Notes: generated by a model not told the origin, from the sequence alone. 41,529 bases of DNA from an uncultured Ruminococcus sp. (GCA_902761375.1 CACWKB010000022.1:1-41529), one strand, 5' to 3'. Counted from the first letter of the stretch, positions 9,074 through 17,401 are shown. Numbers and translations: made by a program.

Positions 9074-9108
9074 AAAAAAGGCTGACGAGCTCTCGTCAGT
9101 CTTTTTTT
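9074..9108 (+). terminator. Bidirectional rho-independent terminator after rplQ
   Basis: A 10-bp stem GGCTGACGAG (9080-9089) with CTCGTCAGTC (9092-9101), one G-U pair, is followed by seven T. Six A precede the stem, so it can also work on the minus strand. It ends the ribosomal operon. Confidence 0.92.
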
Positions 9109-9134
9109 GTCGGGAATTTTCGGTAGATAAGCCG

Positions 9135-9170
9135 AAAAAAGCGCACGCATAAGGATGCGCACGCTTTTTT
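9135..9170 (-). terminator. Rho-independent terminator of the trpB2 unit
   Basis: Stem arms 9141-9150 and 9155-9164 with a four-base loop, flanked by A6 and T6. Read as plus-strand RNA two positions mismatch, but read on the minus strand these become U-G and G-U pairs, so the hairpin is best as a minus-strand terminator, 15 bp beyond the trpB2 stop. Confidence 0.85.
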
Positions 9171-9184
9171 GGATATTATGGGGA

Positions 9185-10564
9185 TCAGTTTTCGGGGACG
9201 TTGGGAAGTCCTGCAAAGCCAACTGCGAGGTCTTCGTCGGTGGGAATGTAGTCGCTCATCTCGCCGTCGTTGAACTTCTGGTAAGCCACCATGTCGAAGT
9301 AGCCGGTACCGGTCAGACCGAATACGATGTTCTTAGCCTCGCCGGTCTCCTTGCACTTGAGCGCCTCGTCCACGGCGACGCGGATGGCGTGGCTGGACTC
9401 GGGAGCGGGGAGGATACCCTCGACCCTTGCGAACTGCTCGGCAGCCTCGAATACGCTCGTCTGCTCGACCGAGACAGCCTCCATCAGCCCGTCGTGATAG
9501 AGCTGGGACAGGGTGCTGCTCATGCCGTGATAGCGCAGACCGCCGGCGTGGTTGGCGGAGGGGATGAAGCCCGAGCCGAGGGTGTACATCTTGGCAAGCG
9601 GACAGACCATTCCGGTGTCGCAGAAGTCGTAGGCGAATTTGCCGCGGGTGAAGCTGGGGCAGGAAGCGGGCTCGACGGCTACGATCCTGTAATCCGCCTC
9701 GCCTCTGAGCTTTTCGCCCATGAAGGGAGCGATGAGTCCGCCGAGGTTCGAGCCGCCGCCGGCGCAGCCGATGATGATGTCGGGCTTGATGCCGTACTTG
9801 TCGAGCGCGGTCTTGGTCTCGAGACCGATGACGCTCTGGTGCAGCAGTACCTGATTGAGCACGCTGCCGAGCACATAGCGGTAGCCCTCGGTGGAGGTAG
9901 CGACCTCTACCGCCTCAGAGATCGCGCAGCCGAGGCTTCCGGTGGTGCCGGGGTGGTCGGCGAGGATCTTCTGACCGATCTTGGTGGTCATCGAGGGAGA
10001 GGGAGTCACGTCGGCGCCGTAGGTGCGCATCACCTCGCGGCGGAAGGGCTTCTGCTCGTAGCTTACCTTGACCATGAATACCTTGCAGTCGAGGCCGAAG
10101 TAGGAGCACGCCATCGAGAGCGCGGTGCCCCACTGACCTGCGCCGGTCTCGGTGGTAACGCCCTTGAGACCCTGCTTCTTGGCGTAGTAAGCCTGAGCGA
10201 TAGCGGAGTTGAGCTTGTGGCTGCCCGAGGTGTTGTTGCCCTCGAACTTGTAGTAGATGTGAGCGGGAGTGTCGAGCGCTTTCTCGAGGAAATACGCGCG
10301 GATCAGCGGAGAGGGACGGTACATCTTGTAGAAGTCCTGGATCTCCTTGGGGATCTCAATAAAGGCGTCGGTGTTGTTGAGCTCCTGAGCGATCAGCTCG
10401 TCGCAGAATACCGGAGCAAGCTCCTCGGCGGTCATGGGCTGAAGGGTGCCGGGATTGAGCAGGGGAGCGGGCTTGTTTTTCATATCGGCGCGGACATTAT
10501 ACCATTTAGTCGGGATCTCGCTTTCCTCCAGATAGATTTTGTAGGGAATTTTGTTTTCTGACAT
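9185..10564 (-). CDS. trpB: TrpB2-type tryptophan synthase beta subunit
   Basis: 459 residues, PLP-dependent fold type II enzyme of the TrpB2 class, longer than classical TrpB (about 400). The PLP-binding lysine is K117 in GSHKLNSA; ETGAGQWGTALSMA and the glycine-rich phosphate-binding GCAGGGSN are visible. TrpB2 enzymes join indole (or a related intermediate) and serine to make tryptophan, often without a dedicated TrpA contact; no trpA is in the window. The gene stands alone behind a T-box whose specifier reads UGG (Trp), which independently supports a tryptophan role. The ATG follows GGAGGAATCACA. Confidence 0.93.
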   Translation of the reverse strand: MSENKIPYKIYLEESEIPTKWYNVRADMKNKPAPLLNPGTLQPMTAEELAPVFCDELIAQELNNTDAFIEIPKEIQDFYKMYRPSPLIRAYFLEKALDTPAHIYYKFEGNNTSGSHKLNSAIAQAYYAKKQGLKGVTTETGAGQWGTALSMACSYFGLDCKVFMVKVSYEQKPFRREVMRTYGADVTPSPSMTTKIGQKILADHPGTTGSLGCAISEAVEVATSTEGYRYVLGSVLNQVLLHQSVIGLETKTALDKYGIKPDIIIGCAGGGSNLGGLIAPFMGEKLRGEADYRIVAVEPASCPSFTRGKFAYDFCDTGMVCPLAKMYTLGSGFIPSANHAGGLRYHGMSSTLSQLYHDGLMEAVSVEQTSVFEAAEQFARVEGILPAPESSHAIRVAVDEALKCKETGEAKNIVFGLTGTGYFDMVAYQKFNDGEMSDYIPTDEDLAVGFAGLPNVPEN

Positions 10565-10670
10565 TGTGATTCCTCCATTGTGATTTTTTATTTTTTCAAC
10601 AGATTACAGATCGGGGAAAAGCAGGCTGTAATAGGTTGTTTTTTACTGCTTTGTGCGGTGAAGGGCAAAC

Positions 10671-10938
10671 AAAAAAGCCTCCTGTCCCACAAAATGGGAC
10701 AAGAGGCGTAAACTCCTGCGGTACCACCCAAATTGACATAAAAATGTCCTCTCAGCGGCATACTGACATATGCCCTCCCCTGTAACGGTGGGATTCCGTC
10801 GGATACTACTCGTCGCCTTTCGCTCCGCCCTCGCAAGTCCATTCGGATAAGCTTCAACTATCGGCTCGCACCAACCGCCGACTCTCTGCAGGTCTTGGCA
10901 AATCTTACTACTCTTGTTCACAGGTTTTGCTATGAATT
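10671..10938 (-). ncRNA. T-box riboswitch, tryptophan specifier (UGG)
   Basis: Read on the minus strand. Stem I begins CAAGAGUAGUAA, with basal pairing CAAG (10913-10916) to CUUG (10834-10837), carries the AGAGAG and GGUUGGUGCGA apical motifs, and returns through CGAA-UGG-ACUUG, giving the specifier codon UGG (10839-10841). The T-box core UGGGUGGUACCGCAGG is at 10715-10730; its UGGU bulge would pair with the uncharged tRNA 3' end, the final U matching an A or, by wobble, a G discriminator. The terminator is a long stem (10677-10707) followed by U6. Uncharged tRNA-Trp should allow read-through into trpB2, 107 bp beyond. Confidence 0.95.
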
Positions 10939-10944
10939 GTCCAT

Positions 10945-10973
10945 ATTATATAACGGCGTTTTTGTTTTGTCAA
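10945..10973 (-). promoter_or_regulatory. Consensus promoter of the T-box/trpB2 transcript
   Basis: Perfect TTGACA (10968-10973) and TATAAT (10945-10950) on the minus strand with the ideal 17-base spacer. Transcription would start at about 10938, just before the T-box. Confidence 0.93.
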
Positions 10974-11094
10974 TAGGTATTTTTTATTTTTTGCAATTTT
11001 TTTGTTTCCATCCTGCAAAAAGCCGCATAGCTGCCGTGCTGACTGCGTGTTTTTTGCTTTGTGTCGGAACGCGAAAAAGCATTGGTTCAAGCGC
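10974..11094 (-). other. Spacer between chorismate mutase gene and trpB2 promoter
   Basis: 121 bp without a gene. On the minus strand it holds a weak imperfect stem around 11019-11038 followed by CTTTTT, which may be a modest terminator for the aro transcript, then a T-rich/A-rich stretch leading into the trpB2 promoter. Nothing stronger is visible, so some read-through from aro into the T-box is possible. Confidence 0.35.
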
Positions 11095-11361
11095 TTAGCC
11101 GTCCGTTGATTCGCGTTGCAGCTCGCGTGAGAGCTCCATAATTTTTGAGAAGAGCTGCCGCGCGTATATGCCGTATTCGCCGCCCCTGTCCTGAACGCGG
11201 TCGAGTATTTCCGCCTCGCGTCCGGCGTTGAAGATGGGGAGACCGCGCTCCTTTTTGTATTCGCCGATCTCCCTTGCGCAGTCCATCCTGCGGTAAAACA
11301 GCTCGATCAGCTCGCTGTCTATCTCGTCTATGTCCTTTCGGATCTCACTTAAATCTCTCAT
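11095..11361 (-). CDS. Chorismate mutase, AroQ class
   Basis: 88 residues, a monofunctional all-helical AroQ-type chorismate mutase (chorismate to prephenate). The N-terminal helix LSEIRKDIDEIDSELIELFYRRMDCAREIGEYK has the conserved Arg, Asp and Lys spacing, followed by REAEILDRV and the C-terminal helix with ELSRELQR. It is the last gene of the minus-strand aro block, 9 bp after aroC. No prephenate dehydratase domain is fused to it and none occurs in the window, while prephenate dehydrogenase (tyrA) is present upstream. Confidence 0.92.
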   Translation of the reverse strand: MRDLSEIRKDIDEIDSELIELFYRRMDCAREIGEYKKERGLPIFNAGREAEILDRVQDRGGEYGIYARQLFSKIMELSRELQRESTDG

Positions 11362-11370
11362 ATCAAACCG

Positions 11371-12444
11371 TCATTTCATCAGATTTATCAGCGCTGTCGC
11401 CGCCGCCGCCTCGACGACGGGAACGGCGCGCGGTACAATGCAGGGGTCGTGTCTGCCCTTTATTTCGAGCTCCGCGTTTTCGCCCGTTCTCAGGTTCACG
11501 GTGCGCTGCGTTCGCGCTATCGAGGGCGTGGGCTTGACTGCGGCGCGGAATATCAGCGGCATCCCGTCGGTGATGCCCCCGAGGATACCGCCGCAGTTGT
11601 TGGTCTCGGTCGTTACCCTGCCGTCCGAGAAGCGGAACGGGTCGTTGGACTGAGAGCCGCGCATCCGCGCAAGTTCAAAGCCCGCGCCGAACTCAACGCC
11701 CTTTATCGCGGGGATGGCGAACACCGCCTTGGCTACCGCGCCCTCTACGCCGTCGAACATCGGCTCGCCGATGCCTGCGGGCAGACCGGTCACGGCGCAT
11801 TCGATCGTGCCGCCCACGCTGTCGAGGTCGAGCCGCGCGGCTTCGATCTCGGCGCGCATTGCGTCCCGGGCGCCCTCGTCGATCAGGGCGAAGGGCGAGG
11901 CGCTCAGCCTTTCAATCAGGTCGCCGCCGACGGAAACGGGGTCGAAGCGCAGGTCGCTTACGCTGCCTATGCTTGCGATGTGCGCGGCTATCCTTATGCC
12001 CTGCTTCTCGAGGAGCTGGCGGCAGACCGCGCCCGCGAATACTATCGGCGCGGTGATCCTGCCCGAAAAATGACCGCCGCCGCGGACGTCGTTGCAGCCC
12101 CCGTACCTGACAAAGGCGGTGTAGTCGCTGTGACCGGGCCGCGGACAGTCGAGCAGATTCCCGTAATCGCCGGAACGGGTGTTGGTGTTTTCGATGACCG
12201 CCGCCAGCGGAGCGCCCGTCAAAACATCGCCGAGCATTCCCGAGAGCACTCGCGGCAGGTCACTCTCCTTTCGGGGAGTGGCGGTTTTGTCGCGCCCGGG
12301 AGCGCGCCGCGCCATCTGGACGAGCACCTGCTCCATATCTATTTTTTCGCCTGCGGGAAGCCCGTCGATAACAACGCCGATGCCGTTGCCGTGGCTTTCC
12401 CCGAAGACAGAGATTTTTATCTTATCGCCGTAGGTCGAGGACAT
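11371..12444 (-). CDS. aroC: Chorismate synthase
   Basis: 357 residues, the FMN-dependent enzyme converting EPSP to chorismate. FGESHGNGIGVVIDGLP at the N-terminus, QMARRAPGRDKTATPRKE, RPGHSDYTAFVRYG, RGGGHFSGR and the C-terminal GRHDPCIVPRAVPV are family signatures. Start ATG 12444 is chosen because GGAGG sits 8 bases upstream and the family begins MSSTYGDKIKIS; an in-frame ATG 33 bp upstream would add an unconserved segment. It overlaps the end of aroA by 23 bp, suggesting coupled translation. Confidence 0.96.
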   Translation of the reverse strand: MSSTYGDKIKISVFGESHGNGIGVVIDGLPAGEKIDMEQVLVQMARRAPGRDKTATPRKESDLPRVLSGMLGDVLTGAPLAAVIENTNTRSGDYGNLLDCPRPGHSDYTAFVRYGGCNDVRGGGHFSGRITAPIVFAGAVCRQLLEKQGIRIAAHIASIGSVSDLRFDPVSVGGDLIERLSASPFALIDEGARDAMRAEIEAARLDLDSVGGTIECAVTGLPAGIGEPMFDGVEGAVAKAVFAIPAIKGVEFGAGFELARMRGSQSNDPFRFSDGRVTTETNNCGGILGGITDGMPLIFRAAVKPTPSIARTQRTVNLRTGENAELEIKGRHDPCIVPRAVPVVEAAAATALINLMK

Positions 12445-13696
12445 TTGCGCAGCCTCCGATACTGTTATAGTCGTCATAAAACGCGGGATAGCTTTTGTTT
12501 ACGCTCAGCGCGTCGGTGCAGGTGATGTCGCCCCTTGCGCCTGCAGCGCAGGTCGCCGCCGCCATCACTATGCGGTGGTCGTTGCAGCCGTTTACGCTGC
12601 CGCCCGACAGTCCGCCGCAGCCCGTGATCTCGAGCCCGTCGGCGGTCTCGACCGCCCTGCCTCCGAGCGAGCTTATTAGCTCGGCGGTGGCTTTGAGCCT
12701 GTCGCTCTCCTTTATGCGCAGCCGTTCGGCTCCGGTGATGCGGGTCGTGCCCTCGGCAAAGGCGGCGCAGACCGCCAGCACCGGCACGAGGTCGGGGATC
12801 TGGGAAGCGTTTATGTCCACAGCGCGCAGCGGAGCACGGCTCACCTTGATCGAGTCGCCGCGCTGGTCGAGCCTCGCGCCGAATTCGCGCAGCAGCCCCG
12901 CGATCCTGCGGTCGCCCTGAGCCGAGTCGATGTTGGCGTTAGTGACAGTGACCTCGCCTCCGATCGCCGCACCTACGAGGAAGAACGCCGCCTGAGACCA
13001 GTCGCCGTCGGTTTTGTAGTCGCCGGGGACGTAGTGCTGACCGCCTCTGATGTGCCAGCCGTTGTCGGCTATGCCGACCTCAACGCCGAATTTCGCCATG
13101 GTGCGTATCGTCATGTTTATGTAGCCCGCGCTCTGGATGGGCGAGGTGAGGATTATGTCGCTGTCGCCGCGCAGCAGGGGCAGCACGAACAGCAGCCCCG
13201 TGATGAACTGAGAGCTGACGTCGCCGGGTATCTCAAAGCGGCCGCTCCTGAGCCGTCCGCTAATCCTGAGCGGCAGCCCTCCGCAGGTCTCGCAGCTCAC
13301 GCCCGCCTTGGGCAGAGCCTCGGTGAAGATGCCTATCGGCCGCTCGGGCAGCCTTCCGCTGCCGGTGAAAACGGCGTCGACGCCTCCGAACGCGGCGACG
13401 GGTATGAAAAAGCGCAGAGTGCTGCCGCTTTCGCCGCAGTCGAGCTCGGCGGTGCGTTCAAGGAACATCCCGGTCCCGTCGACGGTCAGCGTGTTGTTTT
13501 CGAGCGAGGTCTTTGCTCCGAGCGCCTCGGCGCAGCGCAGCGTCGCCGCGACGTCGTTTGAGAGGGCGACGGGCGATATCCTGCAAACGCCACCCGAGAG
13601 CGCGGCGCAGATCACGGCGCGGTGGACGTCGCTCTTTGAGGGCGGAGCCTCGACCGTGCCGCAGGGTTTGAAGGGTGAAAAAATTACGTTGCTCAT
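12422..13696 (-). CDS. aroA: 3-phosphoshikimate 1-carboxyvinyltransferase (EPSP synthase)
   Basis: 424 residues, transferring enolpyruvyl from PEP to shikimate 3-phosphate. The early PPSKSDVHRAVICAAL, the CGESGSTLRFFIP motif, GDVSSQFITGLLF, and the C-terminal RIKESDRLKATAELI and GCNDHRIVMAA are present, with active-site Lys, Arg, Asp and Glu residues at the expected motifs. It lies 4 bp after aroB and overlaps aroC by 23 bp. The length is standard, so no fusion as in the fungal AROM protein. Confidence 0.96.
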   Translation of the reverse strand: MSNVIFSPFKPCGTVEAPPSKSDVHRAVICAALSGGVCRISPVALSNDVAATLRCAEALGAKTSLENNTLTVDGTGMFLERTAELDCGESGSTLRFFIPVAAFGGVDAVFTGSGRLPERPIGIFTEALPKAGVSCETCGGLPLRISGRLRSGRFEIPGDVSSQFITGLLFVLPLLRGDSDIILTSPIQSAGYINMTIRTMAKFGVEVGIADNGWHIRGGQHYVPGDYKTDGDWSQAAFFLVGAAIGGEVTVTNANIDSAQGDRRIAGLLREFGARLDQRGDSIKVSRAPLRAVDINASQIPDLVPVLAVCAAFAEGTTRITGAERLRIKESDRLKATAELISSLGGRAVETADGLEITGCGGLSGGSVNGCNDHRIVMAAATCAAGARGDITCTDALSVNKSYPAFYDDYNSIGGCANVLDLRR

Positions 13697-13700
13697 AGCC

Positions 13701-14750
13701 TTATTCCGAAATAAACGCCTCGAGCTCGTCGAGGGGTATTTTTTTGATGAAGCTTTCGCCTATCCTGCTCAGCAGGACAAGGTTGATCTCGCTGCCGGCG
13801 GTTTTCTTGTCTCCGCGCGCAGCCTCAGCCATCTGCGAGGGCGTGCATTCGTCGGAGACCGGCAGCCCGTATTTGTGACAGAGCTTTTCAATCCTGTCCG
13901 CGGCGCCGGCTTCGGTAATGCCCTTTGCTTCTCCGGCCCGCGCGATCAGCGCCATGCCGACCGCGACCGCCATTCCGTGGGTGATCTCCGTGTAGCCGTG
14001 CAGCTTTTCGATGGCGTGACCGAGGGTATGCCCGAAGTTGAGCAGCATCCGCTCGCCCGCCTCGCGTTCGTCGCGGCTTACCACGTCGCGCTTGATCGAA
14101 ACGCAGGTCTCGATGACCGCTTCGATGTTGTCAAAGGCGTTTTCGCGCTCGAGCAGCTCAAAGAACGCCTCGTCCTTGATGCAGCCGTATTTGATGACCT
14201 CCGCCATGCCGTCCGAGAGGAACTTTTCGGGCAGGGTGTTGAGGGTGTCGGGGTCGATCAGCACCGCGACGGGCTGGTGGAACGCGCCGACGAGGTTTTT
14301 CCCCTGGGGCAGGTCTACGCCCGTCTTGCCTCCGACTGAGGAATCCACCTGCGCCAGCAGCGAGGTGGGTATCTGGATGAAATCGACGCCGCGCAGATAG
14401 GTGGCGGCGGCAAAGCCCGCCATATCGCCGGTGACGCCGCCGCCGAGGGCGACGATCAGATCCTTGCGCGTCATGCGAAAATCCGCCAGAGTGCGGTAAA
14501 TGTCGGCTACCGTGTCGAGGCGCTTGCTCGCCTCGCCTGCCCTGAAGATATGGGTGGTGGTCTCGAAGCCCGCCCTTTGCAGCGAGTTGAGCACCCTCCA
14601 CTGATACAGCGGAGCGACGTTTGAGTCGGTGACGACCGTAGCGCGCCGCGCGCCCGAGAGCGACCTCGCCGTTTCTCCGGAGCGGTCGATCAGCCCTCTC
14701 TCTATAAAAATGTCATACGGTCTGCCCGTATCGACGTGAACGGTTTTCAT
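13701..14750 (-). CDS. aroB: 3-dehydroquinate synthase
   Basis: 349 residues, the NAD- and metal-dependent enzyme that cyclises DAHP to 3-dehydroquinate. The cofactor region has VVTDSNVAPLY and GGGVTGDMAGFAAATYLRG followed by PTSLLAQVDSSVGGKTG; metal ligands are in MAEVIKYGCI and LNFGHTLGHAIE. Sits 3 bp after tyrA and 4 bp before aroA. The substrate-producing DAHP synthase is not encoded in the window. Confidence 0.96.
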   Translation of the reverse strand: MKTVHVDTGRPYDIFIERGLIDRSGETARSLSGARRATVVTDSNVAPLYQWRVLNSLQRAGFETTTHIFRAGEASKRLDTVADIYRTLADFRMTRKDLIVALGGGVTGDMAGFAAATYLRGVDFIQIPTSLLAQVDSSVGGKTGVDLPQGKNLVGAFHQPVAVLIDPDTLNTLPEKFLSDGMAEVIKYGCIKDEAFFELLERENAFDNIEAVIETCVSIKRDVVSRDEREAGERMLLNFGHTLGHAIEKLHGYTEITHGMAVAVGMALIARAGEAKGITEAGAADRIEKLCHKYGLPVSDECTPSQMAEAARGDKKTAGSEINLVLLSRIGESFIKKIPLDELEAFISE

Positions 14751-14753
14751 TGC

Positions 14754-15584
14754 TTACTCTCCTAACATTTGCTTTACGCGATGCCCCTGCTCGAGCAGGT
14801 CGGCGATGGCGTCCCTGTCGGACTCCTTGATCGCGTCGATTATCGCCGTGAGGTTTTTGTTGAGCTCCCTGAGCTCCTCGATCAGCGGCTCGCGGTTCTC
14901 CAAAAACAGCTCGCTCCACAGCTTTGAGTTGATGTTCGCCACGCGCGAAACGTCGCGGTAGCTGCCTGCCGAAAAGCCCTTGTGATTGGGGCAGCAAGGG
15001 CTGAGCACATAGGCGCAGGCGAGGATGTGCGGAAGCTGAGAGGTGTAGGCGATCATCCGGTCGTGCTCCTCGGGGTCGCTCATGGTCACGCTGCCGAAGC
15101 CGATGGAAAGCGCGAGCTCGGCGAGGGTATCGACCGCCTCGTCCGGAGCGCCGCAGGGCGTGATGATGAAGCTCGCGCCCTCGTAAAGCCTGCCGTCGGA
15201 TGAAGCGTAGCCGTTCGTCTCCTTGCCCGCCATGGGGTGGCTGCCGACAAATACGAAGCCGAATTCGCGTGAAAGCTCGCAGAGCTGAGGGCAGATCGCG
15301 CGCTTTATGCCCGAGGAATCGGTGACTATCGCGCCTCTGCGGATGTGGCAGCCGTTTTCGCGGATGAAGTCCACGCAGGCTTGGGGGTACATACAGAGTA
15401 TTATCAGGTCGGCGCTCCCGAGCTGCTCGGGCGAGCCGATCTCGTCTATCGCGCCGTCGGCGAGAGCCTGCCTCGCCACCGAGAGGGTGCGGTTGATTCC
15501 GATGACATGGTGCTGTGTGTGCAGCTTGATCGCCTTGCAAAAGCTGCCTCCGATTATTCCGAGACCTACTACGGCTATTTTCAT
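14754..15584 (-). CDS. tyrA: Prephenate dehydrogenase
   Basis: 276 residues. Rossmann NAD(P) motif GLGIIGGSFCKA at residues 7-18; the VGSHPMAGKE motif with the catalytic His and a C-terminal helical dimerisation domain (SQLPHILACAYVLS onward) are visible. It oxidatively decarboxylates prephenate to 4-hydroxyphenylpyruvate for tyrosine. It ends without the ACT domain that Bacillus-type TyrA carries, so direct tyrosine feedback through ACT is not expected. A good promoter lies just upstream, making it the possible first gene of a tyrA-aroB-aroA-aroC-chorismate mutase transcript. Confidence 0.94.
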   Translation of the reverse strand: MKIAVVGLGIIGGSFCKAIKLHTQHHVIGINRTLSVARQALADGAIDEIGSPEQLGSADLIILCMYPQACVDFIRENGCHIRRGAIVTDSSGIKRAICPQLCELSREFGFVFVGSHPMAGKETNGYASSDGRLYEGASFIITPCGAPDEAVDTLAELALSIGFGSVTMSDPEEHDRMIAYTSQLPHILACAYVLSPCCPNHKGFSAGSYRDVSRVANINSKLWSELFLENREPLIEELRELNKNLTAIIDAIKESDRDAIADLLEQGHRVKQMLGE

Positions 15585-15654
15585 ACTGACTCCTTACCGA
15601 TACTTTTTTCAAACGGGCTGCCGGAGCTTGTTCGGAGCTGCCCGTGTTTCATAT

Positions 15655-15683
15655 ATTTTATCACTTTAAAGCGAATCGGTCAA
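15655..15683 (-). promoter_or_regulatory. Promoter upstream of tyrA
   Basis: On the minus strand TTGACC (15678-15683), 17 bases, TAAAAT (15655-15660). It lies in the 114-bp aroK-tyrA gap. Downstream, an imperfect GC-rich stem (around 15615-15643, CGGGC/GCCCG ends) precedes the start codon but lacks a U-tract. Confidence 0.7.
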
Positions 15684-15698
15684 TAGATAACCGAATAT

Positions 15699-16205
15699 TC
15701 ACTTCAATCCCAGCTCACGGATGATGGCGAACGCGGTGCCGAGCGGCGTGTTGCGACCCTTGACCGTGACGTCCGCCGCCCTGCGATAGAGCGGAAGCCG
15801 CTTTTCATAGAGGGCGCGCATCGCCTCGTCCCTGTCGGGGCGCTGAAGCAGCGGGCGCGTCGTGTCGTTTTGCAGGCGGCTGCGGATGTCGTCGAGCTCG
15901 ACGTCGAGCAGAACTATCCGGTCCTTGCCCCTGAACGCCTCGACGTTGCGCTCAAAGGTGAGCGCTCCGCCGCCGGCGGCGATTATCAGCCCGTGAAGCT
16001 GCGCGAGCTCAAGGCAAGCCTCGTGCTCTCTGTCCCGAAAGCCCGCCTCTCCCTCGGCGGCGAAGATCTCGGAGACGGTCATGCCCGCCTTTTCCTCGAT
16101 ATATCTGTCCATATCGAGGAATTTTCTGCCGGTTTTTCGCGCGAGGTTTTTGCCGACGGTAGATTTGCCGCAGCCCATAAAGCCGCAGAGGATCACGTTG
16201 TTCAT
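15699..16205 (-). CDS. aroK: Shikimate kinase
   Basis: 168 residues, normal for shikimate kinase (shikimate + ATP to shikimate 3-phosphate). Walker A is GFMGCGKST at residues 8-16; MDRYIEE with the Asp that binds shikimate, FRDREHEA and IIAAGGGAL follow. The ATG at 16205, after GGGGGAGAAAGTC, is chosen because an upstream in-frame start would add about 63 residues of Arg/Ala/Pro-rich sequence that overlaps aroE and does not resemble the family. It follows aroE after an 83-bp gap in which no hairpin or promoter stands out. Confidence 0.95.
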   Translation of the reverse strand: MNNVILCGFMGCGKSTVGKNLARKTGRKFLDMDRYIEEKAGMTVSEIFAAEGEAGFRDREHEACLELAQLHGLIIAAGGGALTFERNVEAFRGKDRIVLLDVELDDIRSRLQNDTTRPLLQRPDRDEAMRALYEKRLPLYRRAADVTVKGRNTPLGTAFAIIRELGLK

Positions 16206-16288
16206 GACTTTCTCCCCCTTGTTTTGCAAGCCGTTCGGCGAGGATCTCGGTCTTCGCGGATACGACGCCGCGGCTTGCCTCGGTATTC

Positions 16289-17131
16289 TCAAATGCTTTT
16301 CATTTCCTCGGCGGCGTCTATGCAGAGCCTTCGGATGTCCTCGGGGTCGAAGCTCACGTCGTTCCAGTGCTGCTGAGCGACCGCCGCCTGCCACACGAGC
16401 ATCGACATTCCGCCCTCAGCCTTGGCTCCGTTTGCCCTTGCGCGCTTGACAAGCGCGGTCTCGAGCGGATTGTAGATCACGTCGAACACCGCCGCGCATC
16501 TGCCTATGGCGCAGTTGTGGATCGGCTGTTCGTCGACGTTGGGGTACATTCCGACGGGCGTGGCGTTGATGAGCACGTCCACGGTGCCGATGATCTGGTT
16601 GATCAGCCCGAAGCTGACCTTTGCCTCCGGGATCCTGCGCGTGATATCGAGGCAGAGCAGACCTGCCTTGCCGCAGCTCCGCTCTCTTACGGCGAACTCG
16701 AACGGCAGTCCGCGCGACGCGAGCTCAAAGGCGATGGCGCGCGCCGCTCCGCCGCAGCCGAGGATCATTATCCTGCCGCCGAGCTCTATCCCCGCCGCCT
16801 CGACAGCCCTGATGAAGCCGTCGGGGTCGGTGGTGAAGCCCTTGGTTTTGCCGTCCTGCCTGAGGACGGTGTTGACGCTGCCGTACAGCTTCGCCTTGTC
16901 GTCGAGCTCGTCCAAAAGCGGGATGACCGCCTGCTTGTGGGGAATGGTGACGTTGAAGCCGTCAAGCTGTGAGAGCGTGGTTTTGAAAGCCTCGCCGAGC
17001 TGCTCGGGGGCGATGTCGAGCTTGACATATTCCGCGTCAAGCCCCGCGAGCGAGAACAGCCTTTGGTGGATAAACGGCGACATGGTGTGGCCTATGGGAT
17101 GACCGATAACGGCGTATTTTTTAACAGACAT
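16289..17131 (-). CDS. aroE: Shikimate dehydrogenase
   Basis: 280 residues, NADPH-dependent reduction of 3-dehydroshikimate. Substrate domain: VIGHPIGHTMSPFIHQ and FNVTIPHKQAV with the catalytic Lys; nucleotide domain: ILGCGGAARAIAFEL; then NATPVGMYPN and the C-terminal GGMSMLVWQAA. All are diagnostic. It is the first gene of the minus-strand aro block; RBS CGGAGG lies 9 bases before the ATG. A candidate promoter is at 17319-17348. Confidence 0.96.
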   Translation of the reverse strand: MSVKKYAVIGHPIGHTMSPFIHQRLFSLAGLDAEYVKLDIAPEQLGEAFKTTLSQLDGFNVTIPHKQAVIPLLDELDDKAKLYGSVNTVLRQDGKTKGFTTDPDGFIRAVEAAGIELGGRIMILGCGGAARAIAFELASRGLPFEFAVRERSCGKAGLLCLDITRRIPEAKVSFGLINQIIGTVDVLINATPVGMYPNVDEQPIHNCAIGRCAAVFDVIYNPLETALVKRARANGAKAEGGMSMLVWQAAVAQQHWNDVSFDPEDIRRLCIDAAEEMKSI

Positions 17132-17250
17132 TGAAATGAGCCTCCGTTAGAAAAGTATCATTTTGACCGCAAATTCTCCATTCATTATCTGCATGAATGA
17201 ACGAAAACTATGCAAAATCAAGATTTTTTAAAATATTTTTCAAATACATA

Positions 17251-17279
17251 TTGACAAAGCGGTGAATAACCAATAAACT
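17251..17279 (+). promoter_or_regulatory. Promoter of acpP
   Basis: TTGACA (17251-17256), 17 bases, TAAACT (17274-17279) on the plus strand, leaving a leader of about 115 nt before the acpP start. Confidence 0.6.
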
Positions 17280-17318
17280 TTAAGAAGAAGCACAGGAGCT
17301 CATCCTGCGTTCTCAACC

Positions 17319-17348
17319 ATTGTAGCACAAAATGTGTGCGCTTGTCTA
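17319..17348 (-). promoter_or_regulatory. Candidate promoter of aroE
   Basis: On the minus strand TAGACA (17343-17348), 18 bases, TACAAT (17319-17324). It would give an approximately 180-nt leader before aroE and would transcribe across the acpP promoter in the opposite direction. An inverted repeat (17328-17355) overlaps it. Confidence 0.35.
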
Positions 17349-17355
17349 CATTTTG
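17328..17355. promoter_or_regulatory. Inverted repeat between acpP and aroE, possible operator
   Basis: CAAAATGT (17328-17335), 12 bases, ACATTTTG (17348-17355): a perfect 8-bp inverted repeat, size and spacing suited to a dimeric regulator. It overlaps the -35 of the candidate aroE promoter and lies between the acpP promoter and gene. It does not match the FapR consensus I know. Function is unproven. Confidence 0.35.
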
Positions 17356-17401
17356 GCTTAACGGGTACGAATTTTATTTTATTAATACGGAGGAATGAAT
17401 T

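Noticed and set aside
9155-10561. 468-residue plus-strand open frame opposite trpB2
   Set aside because: Antisense shadow caused by codon bias; no RBS, no recognisable domain, and the minus strand encodes a clear TrpB2.
11449-12525. 358-residue plus-strand open frame opposite aroC
   Set aside because: No family features and no RBS; aroC and the aroA end explain the region.
15609-15648. Attenuator before tyrA
   Set aside because: The GC-rich stem is imperfect and is not followed by a U-tract; no T-box or leader peptide is seen.
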